From the NCBI GenBank assembly GCA_005222965.1, contig NJBG01000001.1, positions 332,323 to 396,322 of the forward strand: a stretch of DNA of 64,000 bases. Reading direction: 5' to 3'. Made by a program: the position numbers and the translations under genes. The DNA is from Candidatus Woesearchaeota archaeon B3_Woes. GTDB lineage: Archaea; Nanobdellota; Nanobdellia; Woesearchaeales; B3-WOES. The number at the start of each line of letters is the position of its first letter. Position 1 is the first letter of the stretch. This document shows positions 42,356 to 50,398 of the stretch, piece after piece. The notes beneath the pieces were generated by a model that was not told the origin of the DNA, ran no database searches, and saw only the letters and a list, made by a program, of their open reading frames with translations.

Positions 42356-43777
42356 ATGGATGAAACAGAAAATTACAAAATTAAAGATATTAACTTGGCT
42401 GATTTTGGTAGAAAAGAAATCGAAATTGCAGAAAAAGAAATGCCTGGCTTAATCGCTGTTAGAGAAAAATACAGTAAAGATAAACCACTAAAAGGAGCAA
42501 GAATTACTGGAAGTTTGCATATGACTATTCAAACAGCTGTACTAATTGAAACTTTAGTTGAATTAGGAGCAGATGTTAGATGGGCTTCTTGTAATATATT
42601 TTCAACTCAAGATCATGCCGCTGCTGCAATTGCAAAAGCAAACATACCTGTATTTGCTTGGAAAGGGGAAACACTAAAAGAGTATTGGTGGTGCACAGAA
42701 AAAGCACTTGATTTTGGAGATGGAAAAGGTCCAAATTTAATTGTTGATGATGGAGGAGACGCAACTCTAATGATTCATAAGGGTGTTGATATTGAAAAAG
42801 ATCCATCTACTTTAGAAAAAGATTATAGCAATGAAGGTGAAGATTTTAGAGAGTTAATGGCTAATTTAAAAAAAGGTTATGAAAAAGACAAAGAAAGATG
42901 GGCAAGAATTTCTAAAGAAATAAAAGGTGTTTCAGAAGAAACAACTACCGGAGTTCATAGACTATATCAAATGATGGAAGAAAAGAAATTACTATTTCCA
43001 GTAATAAATGTGAATGATTCTGTTACAAAATCAAAATTTGACAACATTTATGGATGTAGACATTCTCTTATAGACGGAATAAAAAGAGCAACAGATGTTC
43101 TCATATCTGGTAAAACTGCTTTTGTTTGTGGTTATGGTGATGTTGGGAAAGGTTGTGCAGAATCTCTAAGTAATGAGAAGGCAAATGTTTTGGTTTCAGA
43201 AATTGATCCAATTTGTGCATTACAGGCGTGTATGACTGGTTATAAAGTTTGTACTATTGAAGATGCCTTGCCTATTGCAAATATATATGTTACAACAACA
43301 GGTAACAAAGATATAATTACTGCTGAACACATGAGCAAAATGAAAGATCAAGCAATTGTTTGTAATATAGGTCACTTTGATAATGAAATACAAGTAACAG
43401 AACTTGAAAAATGGCCCGGAATTAAAAAAGAAGAGATAAAAGGATCAGAATGTCCTGTTCATAGATACACTTTTCCAGACGGACACTCAATATTCCTTTT
43501 AGCAGAAGGGAGACTTGTTAATTTAGGATGTGCAACAGGGCATCCAAGCTTTGTTATGAGTAATTCTTTTACTAATCAAACCCTAGCTCAAATAAGATTA
43601 TGGGAAAAAGAGCACGAAATTGGAGTTTATATGCTTCCTAAAGAACTAGATGAAGAAGTTGCAAGACTTCATTTAGATCAATTGGGTGCTAAATTGACTA
43701 AATTAACAAAAGAACAAGCAGAATATATTGGAATAAAAGTAGAAGGCCCATATAAATCTGAACACTATAGATATTAA
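42356..43777 (+). CDS. ahcY: Adenosylhomocysteinase
   Basis: Hydrolyses S-adenosylhomocysteine to adenosine and homocysteine, removing the inhibitor of methyltransferases. 473 residues: [36 protein letters not shown], the NAD-binding [15 protein letters not shown], and the C-terminal ...[10 protein letters not shown], complete with the final Lys and Tyr. A 7-bp hairpin TAACATA/TATGTTA (43775-43799) overlaps the stop and may terminate transcription. Divergent from an Lrp regulator. Confidence 0.97.
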   Translation: MDETENYKIKDINLADFGRKEIEIAEKEMPGLIAVREKYSKDKPLKGARITGSLHMTIQTAVLIETLVELGADVRWASCNIFSTQDHAAAAIAKANIPVFAWKGETLKEYWWCTEKALDFGDGKGPNLIVDDGGDATLMIHKGVDIEKDPSTLEKDYSNEGEDFRELMANLKKGYEKDKERWARISKEIKGVSEETTTGVHRLYQMMEEKKLLFPVINVNDSVTKSKFDNIYGCRHSLIDGIKRATDVLISGKTAFVCGYGDVGKGCAESLSNEKANVLVSEIDPICALQACMTGYKVCTIEDALPIANIYVTTTGNKDIITAEHMSKMKDQAIVCNIGHFDNEIQVTELEKWPGIKKEEIKGSECPVHRYTFPDGHSIFLLAEGRLVNLGCATGHPSFVMSNSFTNQTLAQIRLWEKEHEIGVYMLPKELDEEVARLHLDQLGAKLTKLTKEQAEYIGIKVEGPYKSEHYRY

Positions 43778-43855
43778 CATACATTGTAAGTTTATGTTAT
43801 AAAATTGACTTGATAAAAAGGGTAGTTTTTTAAATATGAATCTCATAATTGGACT

Positions 43856-44185
43856 ATGAACAGAAAACAGTGGTATGTATTGGCGATAGTATCTTTCTTA
43901 CTTGGGAATTTTTTTATATATTTAGATATAAATAATGGTTTTCTTCCACTACCTTCAATTGGAAACCCTTGTAATTTTGAAGAGAGGTTATTGCTTGAAA
44001 AATATAATGCAGGAGAAATTACAATAGAAGAGTATAGAGAAAAAATCAAAGACGGACAATTAGACAAGTATGATGTCACCTGTATCTTGGGAGGGGAAAT
44101 GTATGAGCCATTTATTTATTTGTTCAATTTATTATGGATTGTTTTCTTAATTTTAGCATGGTTAGAACCTAAGAAGCAACATTAA
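43856..44185 (+). CDS. Small membrane protein with SHOCT-like loop
   Basis: 109 residues with a membrane segment at each end (about 6-23 and 86-103). The soluble loop includes LLLEKYNAGEITIEEYREKI, a pattern like the SHOCT motif (Lxx-Gxx-EExx). Leaderless: TTTTTTAAATATG lies about 28 bases before ATG. The function is unknown. Confidence 0.65.
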   Translation: MNRKQWYVLAIVSFLLGNFFIYLDINNGFLPLPSIGNPCNFEERLLLEKYNAGEITIEEYREKIKDGQLDKYDVTCILGGEMYEPFIYLFNLLWIVFLILAWLEPKKQH

Positions 44186-44242
44186 ACTTAACAATGAAAT
44201 ATTAACATAAACTTTATATACTTCTTTTCTCTAAATTAAGTT

Positions 44243-44776
44243 ATGTTTAAAAAGAAGAAAGTACAGAATAAAAAAAGAGGATTTAGTATACAGTTTGATA
44301 GACGCATTAAAAAAGCAGAAGAAATTGCTAAAAGAGATATTAATATTGTAAAACAAGATATTAAAAAATTAGAAACTCCTCAATCTATTGATTTCTTTAT
44401 AACATATGGGTGGGCCATATTAGTTATAATAGTTGGTGTTGTTGGTTTTGTGTGGTGGAATTATTTTAGTATAGGTGCTGAAACATGTGAGTTTATAGAA
44501 GGTCATGAATTATTATGTAGAAATTTTGACATCACAAATGAAGAATTAAATATTGAAATAGCAAATTTAAACAACAAATCAATAAAAATAAACCAAATAA
44601 CACTAAACTCCTGTTTTATTAATCCAGAACAAAACATACCACATAATGATAGAAGAAGTTTTAATATTCCGTGTAATGTGAGTTCAGGTAGATTAAAAGA
44701 AAAAGTTGTTGTTGCTTATACTATTGAAGATTTTCAAAAACATGCTGTTGCTAAACTAGAAAAAATAATTCCATGA
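44243..44776 (+). CDS. Pilin-like single-span protein with long N-terminal extension
   Basis: 177 residues. The membrane segment IDFFITYGWAILVIIVGVVG is very like the EFLTTYGWAI segment of archaeal class III (pilin) signal sequences. Here it starts near residue 48, after a Lys/Arg-rich hydrophilic head, and without the usual KGQ cleavage site at the N terminus. The outside part has four Cys and is otherwise unremarkable. Overlaps the Memo gene by four bases. Confidence 0.65.
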   Translation: MFKKKKVQNKKRGFSIQFDRRIKKAEEIAKRDINIVKQDIKKLETPQSIDFFITYGWAILVIIVGVVGFVWWNYFSIGAETCEFIEGHELLCRNFDITNEELNIEIANLNNKSIKINQITLNSCFINPEQNIPHNDRRSFNIPCNVSSGRLKEKVVVAYTIEDFQKHAVAKLEKIIP

Positions 44777-45633
44777 CAAGACAATCTATTGTAGATGGAC
44801 AATTCTATGAATCTGATTCTGATAAACTAAACAATCAAATTGAATCATGTTTCAAAAATAGATTTGGTCCTGGTTCTTTGCCTTCTAAAACAAGAGATAA
44901 AAATATTATAGGTGTTGTATGTCCTCATGCAGGGTACGCTTTTTCAGGACCTTGCCAGGCCTTTTCTTATAAAGAAATTGGAGAATCTAAACTTCCTGAT
45001 GTATATATTTTGTTTGGGTTAAGTCATTCTGGTTTTAATAGTTGTATAAGTACAAAAGATTGGGAAACACCTTTTGGAATTGTAAAAACAGACAAAGAAT
45101 TAGGAGAAAAACTTTCAGAAATGTCGGGTTTGCCAATAGACGAAGTCGCGCATCAAAATGAACATTCTATTGAAGTTCAATTACCCTTTTTACAATTTGT
45201 AAATAAAAACAATGATTTCAAAATATTGCCTATAATTATCAGTTATGACGCAGACTTAAAAAAAATTGCTCAATACATTAAAGAAACATTAGATCAAACC
45301 AAAAAAACATGCATCTTAATTGCTTCATCAGACTTCACACACTATGGCCTAAATTATGGTTTTGTTCCTTTTTCTGATAACATAAAAGAGAACATGTATA
45401 AGTTAGACCAAGGAGCTATAGACTTTATAGAAAAATTAAATTCAGATAAGTTTTTAGATTACACAGAAGAAAAACAAGCAACTATTTGTGGTAAACATCC
45501 TATTGCTGCTTTAATTGAAACATCAAAACTTTTAGGAGCTAAAAAAGCAGAACTACTAAAATATTATACTTCTGGAGACATATTAAAAGACTATAATAGT
45601 GCAGTAGGCTATGCTTCTATTATTATAAAATAA
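44773..45633 (+). CDS. Memo (AmmeMemoRadiSam system protein B) homologue
   Basis: 286 residues: VCPHAGYAFSGPCQAFSYKE, GLSHSGFNSCISTKDWETPFG, NEHSIEVQLPFLQ and IASSDFTHYGLNYG, with conserved His and Cys that form a metal site like that of non-haem iron dioxygenases. The biochemical role in archaea is unknown. Its usual partners AMMECR1 and a radical-SAM protein are not next to it here. ATGA overlap with the preceding gene. Confidence 0.9.
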   Translation: MTRQSIVDGQFYESDSDKLNNQIESCFKNRFGPGSLPSKTRDKNIIGVVCPHAGYAFSGPCQAFSYKEIGESKLPDVYILFGLSHSGFNSCISTKDWETPFGIVKTDKELGEKLSEMSGLPIDEVAHQNEHSIEVQLPFLQFVNKNNDFKILPIIISYDADLKKIAQYIKETLDQTKKTCILIASSDFTHYGLNYGFVPFSDNIKENMYKLDQGAIDFIEKLNSDKFLDYTEEKQATICGKHPIAALIETSKLLGAKKAELLKYYTSGDILKDYNSAVGYASIIIK

Positions 45634-45636
45634 AAA

Positions 45637-47181
45637 TTAGAAAGGTGAAAAAGGGAAAAATTTCTTCTTCTTAATAAAAAAATAAGAAATAAAACTAATA
45701 ATTATAATCAAAGAGATTATAGATATTATTATTAATTCTTTTATTGATTTTCCTTCTTCTTTTGTGATTAAAGGAGTTGTCTCTTCCATATCTTCATCAA
45801 AAGAAACTTCTGGAAGGGTTTCTTCTACAATTTCCTTTTTTGCTTCTTCTTTTTTAGGTAAAGTAATTGTTTGTAGTGCTTGTTTTTTTGGTATTTTCTT
45901 AACTATCATATCTACCTTACCACTCATTATAGAAACTAATTCAATATAAAGCAATTCGTCCTCTCCTACATCTATTGTTTGTGGTTTTCCAATAATTAAT
46001 GTTAAATAGATTGGAGATGATTCAATTACCAGATCAATTTTTGTTCTGTCTGGATAAACTTTTTTAATAGTTAGAGAATGGGGGTTTCTCCCTAATTTAA
46101 ATTCAAGTTTGCTGTTTCTTTCTAATTTAGTTATTTTATCCCCTATGCTTGTTAAAGATACTGTTCTAGTAAAATCTTTTTTAATTCCATTTCCTCCTCC
46201 TCCATTTGAAGATGGTGTTGATGGTGTAGTAACTTTAATTGTTATAGAACTGCTATTCCCTTCATTGCCAGATCCATCTGTACAATTAACATTTACTGTA
46301 TGAGTTCCATCAGGAACAGTACTTGCTGTAATTGTAGTATCTGTAGCATTAGCTGTTGAAGTGTTGCTTCCATAACTTGTTCCACTAAAGTATAAACTAC
46401 AATTTACAGTAGCAAATAAGGCATCAGTGTAGTTAAATGTTATTGAAGGTGTATTATCTGTTGTATTAAAAGAAGAGTTAACTAAAGTTACTATTGGAGC
46501 AGTATTATCAATAGTGATACTAACTGATTCAGAATTATTAATATTTCCAACTGTGTCATTTGCCCAAACAGTTATAGTGTGTGTTGTCTCTGCTAGTGTT
46601 GTTAAGTCAAGAGTTATATTCCAAAAATCTCCTGATTGTGTAGCAGTTCCTGTTGTAAATGGATCAGTTCCATTTGAAATATTGAAAAAAACAGTATCAA
46701 CAGTTAAAGTTGTATCATTTACTGTCGCATTTAAGACAATAGATGATGTTATACTTGCACTATAATTAGCACCAGTTGAAGGTGCATTTATAGTAACAAC
46801 ATTTGGTTGTGTATTATCAACAGTCACTCCTGTTACACTTATATTGCCAACAATCGTACCACTGGAATTTGTAGCATTAACGGTTAAATTATAAATTCCA
46901 TCATTTAAAAGGGTTGTTGTAGGAAAAGAAGTGTTTTCAAAAGTGGTTTGGCCACCAGTGGTATTATAAATAGTTGTATTTAGAACATAATTTCCATTAG
47001 AATCAATCCACTTAAAAGTTACATTAACTGCTGCTGCATCTGTAGTTGCATTTAAGAGAATATTCCCAGAAACATTCTGTCCAGTAATTGGGGAAATAAC
47101 AGCAACAGAAGCCAAAGCATAAACAAAGTAAGCAAAAAGAAATATTATTATAGTAAATAATGTAAAATATCTGAATTTAAT
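45637..47181 (-). CDS. Surface protein with Ig-like repeats, probable ATT start
   Basis: Visible from TTG 47115 it is 492 residues and has no signal peptide. The frame is open 102 bases further upstream. Starting at ATT 47181 adds a clear signal peptide (KFRYFTLFTIIIFLFAYFVYALA), and that ATT lies seven bases after a perfect GGAGGTG (47189-47195). No ATG, GTG or TTG occurs in between. The mature part has Ig-like modules dense in N-x-S/T sequons, a Gly-rich hinge, a beta domain, a Lys/Glu stalk and a C-terminal membrane anchor with a KKKKFF tail. Confidence 0.8.
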   Translation of the reverse strand: MKFRYFTLFTIIIFLFAYFVYALASVAVISPITGQNVSGNILLNATTDAAAVNVTFKWIDSNGNYVLNTTIYNTTGGQTTFENTSFPTTTLLNDGIYNLTVNATNSSGTIVGNISVTGVTVDNTQPNVVTINAPSTGANYSASITSSIVLNATVNDTTLTVDTVFFNISNGTDPFTTGTATQSGDFWNITLDLTTLAETTHTITVWANDTVGNINNSESVSITIDNTAPIVTLVNSSFNTTDNTPSITFNYTDALFATVNCSLYFSGTSYGSNTSTANATDTTITASTVPDGTHTVNVNCTDGSGNEGNSSSITIKVTTPSTPSSNGGGGNGIKKDFTRTVSLTSIGDKITKLERNSKLEFKLGRNPHSLTIKKVYPDRTKIDLVIESSPIYLTLIIGKPQTIDVGEDELLYIELVSIMSGKVDMIVKKIPKKQALQTITLPKKEEAKKEIVEETLPEVSFDEDMEETTPLITKEEGKSIKELIIISIISLIIIISFISYFFIKKKKFFPFSPF

Positions 47182-47270
47182 TTTATTACACCTCCTTTTA
47201 AATTCATTAATATCTTCTTATATATAAATGTTTTTTTTTGAATAAAAAAAGAATTTTTTGTATCAAATGC

Positions 47271-47366
47271 GTCTCACAAAAGTTCCATAGGAAATCAAGG
47301 GGTGTCCTCAATCTCCACAAGAAATGATGGGGTGTCTCATACTTGTAATGTCTCAAGACTGTCTCA
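47271..47366 (+). promoter_or_regulatory. Four GTCTCA sites and a 30-base tandem repeat before 47409
   Basis: GTCTCA occurs at 47271, 47334, 47350 and 47361. A degenerate tandem repeat (GAAATCAAGGGGTGTCCTCA at 47291 and GAAATGATGGGGTGTCTCA at 47321) overlaps this region. A TATA (about 47375-47384) follows, 25 bases before the expected transcript start. It looks like an operator array for the gene at 47409. Confidence 0.5.
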
Positions 47367-47408
47367 GAAACAAAACATTTATAAGGAACCAATTTATTTA
47401 AATTATTC

Positions 47409-47786
47409 ATGGGGGAAGTTGATAAATTAAAAAAACAAATTAAAGAACTATCTGAAAGAATAGTTTCTCTTGAATCTAATATTCAAAAGAACCAAAAAGA
47501 TATAATAAAAGAAGCATTGACAGAGTTTACAAATCAAAAAAAGAAAGACAATCTAAAATCTGAATTCTTAAGAAAATTTAACCAAAACAAAAAAACACTA
47601 ATTAAACAAAAGATTATTGAAATAATAAAAATAAAACCAACTTCTCTAGCAGATCTTAAATATCATATTGTTAATCAATTAAATTATTGTTCAAAAGCAT
47701 CTTTTTATAGATATATCGCAGAAATGAGGGAAGATATAGAAATAAAAAATAATATAGCTTATCTTAATAAGAAGGTTCTTGTATAA
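47409..47786 (+). CDS. Coiled-coil plus winged-helix-like small protein
   Basis: 125 residues. Residues 1-45 are a heptad coiled coil (VDKLKKQIKELSERIVSLES). Residues 60-125 have helices and a terminal beta-hairpin (KIKPTSLADLKYHIVNQL, then ASFYRYIAEM and NNIAYLNKK) like a winged helix. It may be a DNA-binding regulator that binds the GTCTCA array in its own promoter. Its last base is the first of the next start codon. Confidence 0.6.
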   Translation: MGEVDKLKKQIKELSERIVSLESNIQKNQKDIIKEALTEFTNQKKKDNLKSEFLRKFNQNKKTLIKQKIIEIIKIKPTSLADLKYHIVNQLNYCSKASFYRYIAEMREDIEIKNNIAYLNKKVLV

Positions 47787-48127
47787 TGGACGTTTATATA
47801 AAAAACAAAACAATAGTTACAAACGCCAAAATCATAAAATCTCCTTTAAAACAAGCAATTGGCTTAATGTTTTCTAAACAAAAGAACATTATTTTTGAGT
47901 TTAAAAAAGAAAAAAAAGAGTTTATTCACATGTTCTTTGTTTTTTATCCTATTGATTTAGTATTTCTCAATAAAAATAAAAAAGTTGTTGAATTGAAACA
48001 AAACTTTAAGCCATTTAAAACATATAAATCAAAGAATAAAGCAAAATATATTCTCGAACTTAAAAAGAATACCATAAAAAACAACAAAATAAAAGCGAAT
48101 GATAATATTTCTTTCAAAAAACAATAG
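47786..48127 (+). CDS. DUF192 family protein
   Basis: 113 residues with the DUF192 pattern: QAIGLMFSKQKN, FIHMFFVFYPIDLVFLNKN, KKVVELKQNFKPFKTY and AKYILEL. Members have a small beta fold of unknown role and are often secreted; this copy has no signal peptide. Cotranscribed with the coiled-coil protein, and it ends just before the tRNA-Trp promoter. Confidence 0.85.
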   Translation: MDVYIKNKTIVTNAKIIKSPLKQAIGLMFSKQKNIIFEFKKEKKEFIHMFFVFYPIDLVFLNKNKKVVELKQNFKPFKTYKSKNKAKYILELKKNTIKNNKIKANDNISFKKQ

Positions 48128-48161
48128 TTTTTATAAATACTTAAAAAAATATAATTATTAA

Positions 48162-48302
48162 GGGGATGTAGTATAAAGGAAATTTTTCCGTACAACCTGG
48201 CTAGCATAGCTGGCTCCAGTCTTTGTGGAGCGATGAGGCAATACGCCGATGATTTACAAAGGGCTTTACCAGCAGATCTGAGTTCGAATCTCAGCATCCC
48301 CA
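48162..48302 (+). tRNA. tRNA-Trp (CCA) with anticodon-loop intron and D-arm insertion
   Basis: Acceptor stem GGGGATG/CATCCCC (48162-48168 with 48295-48301), discriminator A at 48302. T arm CTGAG-TTCGAAT-CTCAG. Anticodon stem GCTGG/CCAGC (48209-48213 with 48269-48273). The loop is C-T-CCA-G, then an intron of 48 bases (48220-48267), then A. The intron begins with an AG^T bulge followed by CTTTGT paired to ACAAAG, as in an archaeal bulge-helix-bulge, though the central helix is imperfect. The D loop (48175-48203) is 29 bases and contains AACCTGGCTA plus about 19 extra bases (around 48177-48195). TATA at about 48128-48139. Confidence 0.88.
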
Positions 48303-48313
48303 CTTTTTATTTA

Positions 48314-49051
48314 TTAAACTAATAATTTTTCTGGGAGGTTGCTGATTATATCTTCATCAGATAAAATTGAAATTTTTAATTCATTAATTTGTTTTTTTAA
48401 ACTATTTTTCCTTTTAGGGAAACTTTCTTTCGGACATATCAATAAACCATCATTTATTTTTAATATTTTCATATAATTTAATAGTTGTTTTAATTCAAAC
48501 ATTGTTATATTATTTTTTCCCCTAAAGTCTTTTATTTCAACAATGTACTTTTTATTATTGTAAATAAATAAACAATCTATAATACTATTTTCAATTCTTA
48601 TTTTTGGTTTGACATCTCCGAATTTCTTTAATAAGTTAATTACTCTTTTTTCATACTCAATACATCTTTTTACAATAAAAGGATTTCTGACCCCTGAAGT
48701 TATGTCTTTCTCATGATATTTTATTCCAGCTTCTTTATAAGCTTTTAAGATACTACCAAACGCCCTTATTACGTTAACTTTAGTTTTATTTTGAATTTCG
48801 CTTATGTTAGACGATGGATTTAGTTTAATGAAACCAATAACATCTTCTTTTTGTTCTTCTAAGGTTCTTTTAATCAAGTTTTTAGAAAAAATTATATTAG
48901 CATCTTTATATGCTTCTTTCATATTTTTATAATATCTCTCCACTTTCAACTTAGTTGCCCTTTTAATTTCACGATAAGTACAACTTGGATTATTTTGAAT
49001 GTATCTTTTGATTACTTCTCTTTTTTGTTTAATATCATTTTTAATTTTCAT
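48314..49051 (-). CDS. Tandem HTH protein with PD-(D/E)xK nuclease-like domain
   Basis: 245 residues. The N-terminal half holds two related HTH units (residues about 8-55 and 63-115) that share the ending K-(E)AYK-(D/E)A-(N/G)I. The C-terminal half has the core of a restriction-endonuclease fold: an early Glu, IDCLFIYNNKKYIVEIKDFRG with D and ExK spaced correctly, and a Gln/Leu helix (FELKQLLNYMK). It may be a nuclease that recognises DNA through the HTHs. No methyltransferase is adjacent. Confidence 0.7.
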   Translation of the reverse strand: MKIKNDIKQKREVIKRYIQNNPSCTYREIKRATKLKVERYYKNMKEAYKDANIIFSKNLIKRTLEEQKEDVIGFIKLNPSSNISEIQNKTKVNVIRAFGSILKAYKEAGIKYHEKDITSGVRNPFIVKRCIEYEKRVINLLKKFGDVKPKIRIENSIIDCLFIYNNKKYIVEIKDFRGKNNITMFELKQLLNYMKILKINDGLLICPKESFPKRKNSLKKQINELKISILSDEDIISNLPEKLLV

Positions 49052-49073
49052 TTTAAATCACAAACCATTTTAT

Positions 49074-49163
49074 ATTCTAACTATGTAAATGATTTTTACA
49101 TTTATATATTTGATGCAACCATGGCAAGTGGCAAATGAAAAATCATAATTTGGTAGTTAGAAT
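49074..49163. repeat. 90-base imperfect inverted repeat
   Basis: Outer arms ATTCTAACTA (49074-49083) and TAGTTAGAAT (49154-49163) are perfect complements. Second arms ATGATTTTT (49089-49097) and AAAAATCAT (49138-49146) follow. The centre holds a TATA-like stretch and CCATGG. It lies between the divergent nuclease-like gene and the transporter gene. It could be an operator or cruciform, or a small MITE-like remnant; no target duplication was seen. Confidence 0.55.
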
Positions 49164-49246
49164 AGGTTAAAGAGATTTAAAATAAAGAAAATCTAAATTA
49201 ATAACATTTATTAACAAGTAACATCACTTAAGTGTTAAGAGGTGTT

Positions 49247-50398
49247 ATGAAAAAAGAATTATTTATTGCGTCTGCAACATTAGTTGGGTTTTGTGTTGGT
49301 GCAGGAATACTTGGATTGCCTTATGTATTCTCAAAAGCCGGTTTTTTAACAGGCATACTAAATGTGATTCTAATTGGTTTCGCAGTAACAATTCTTTACC
49401 TTATGCTCGGAGAAGTAAGTTTAAGAACAAAAAGAAGTCATCAAATAACAGGATATGCTGGAAAATATTTAGGAAGAAAAGGGAAAAAAACTTTGTTTTA
49501 TCTCATCTTAATTGGATGGTATGGCGCTATAATTGCCTATACAATAAAAATAGGGGAATTTCTATCTGCTCTAATATCCCCAATAATAAACATAAGTCCA
49601 ATCTATTACTCAATACTTTTTGCATTAGTTGGATATTTATTTGTGCATAAAGGAATTGCTATTATAGAAAAAAGCGAATTTTGGATGATTCTATTTATTA
49701 TTATTATTTTCATTCTAATTGGGATTTTTTCCATGCCTTCAATAGATCAACATAATCTCACAAAATTTAACTTAGAGGAATTCTGGTTTCCGTTTGGAAT
49801 AGTGCTTTTTGCATTTGGAGCAGCAGGAGCAATTCCTGAAATGAGAGAAGAACTAAAGAAAAATGAAAAACTAATGAAGCCCGCTATAATATTAGGTACC
49901 TCTCTATCTGCATTAGCTTATATGATATTTCCTTTATTTGTTGTTGGTGTAACAGGCCAATCAACAACAGACGGTGCAATCATTGGTCTAGGTAATGTTT
50001 TAGGATACAAGATGTTGTTATTAGGAGGTCTTTTGGGTATACTGACTATGTCAACATCTTTTTTAGCAATAGGTTTAGCAATAAAGGAAATTTTCAAATT
50101 TGATTATAGAAAGAATAATCTAAAATCCTCTTTATTGGCTTGCATTTTTCCATTCATAATCGCACTAATCATCATCATATTAAAAATAAACAATGCATTT
50201 TATAATGTTCTTAATATAATTGGATCTTTTATCTATCCTCTCTCAGGAATTATGTTTGTATTAATATTCTGGAAAACGAGAAAGAAAGGAGATAGAAAAC
50301 CAGAATACAGTCTCAAATTCAGCAAAATATTGGGAACAATTATAATTTTGTTATTTTTAGCAGGATTCATAAATGAATTGATATTATTGCTATTTTGA
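49247..50398 (+). CDS. Amino-acid permease (HAAAP/aromatic-type family)
   Basis: 383 residues, about eleven membrane segments. The N terminus (FIASATLVGFCVGAGILGLP) is the substrate-binding first helix of APC-superfamily transporters, and LFAFGAAGAIPEMREEL is the sixth-helix region typical of the HAAAP/tyrosine-tryptophan group. The substrate is uncertain. ATG 49247 is preferred to GTG 49232 because AGAGGTG lies just before it. Overlaps the convergent surface-protein gene by nine bases. Confidence 0.85.
   Translation: MKKELFIASATLVGFCVGAGILGLPYVFSKAGFLTGILNVILIGFAVTILYLMLGEVSLRTKRSHQITGYAGKYLGRKGKKTLFYLILIGWYGAIIAYTIKIGEFLSALISPIINISPIYYSILFALVGYLFVHKGIAIIEKSEFWMILFIIIIFILIGIFSMPSIDQHNLTKFNLEEFWFPFGIVLFAFGAAGAIPEMREELKKNEKLMKPAIILGTSLSALAYMIFPLFVVGVTGQSTTDGAIIGLGNVLGYKMLLLGGLLGILTMSTSFLAIGLAIKEIFKFDYRKNNLKSSLLACIFPFIIALIIIILKINNAFYNVLNIIGSFIYPLSGIMFVLIFWKTRKKGDRKPEYSLKFSKILGTIIILLFLAGFINELILLLF

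Noticed and set aside
47207-47410. 67-codon minus-strand frame between the surface-protein and coiled-coil genes
   Set aside because: It runs through the GTCTCA repeat array and lacks a ribosome site and any recognisable domain.
48177-48195. Second tRNA-Trp intron with bulge-helix-bulge
   Set aside because: I could not form a canonical BHB around it; reported only as an insertion of uncertain nature.
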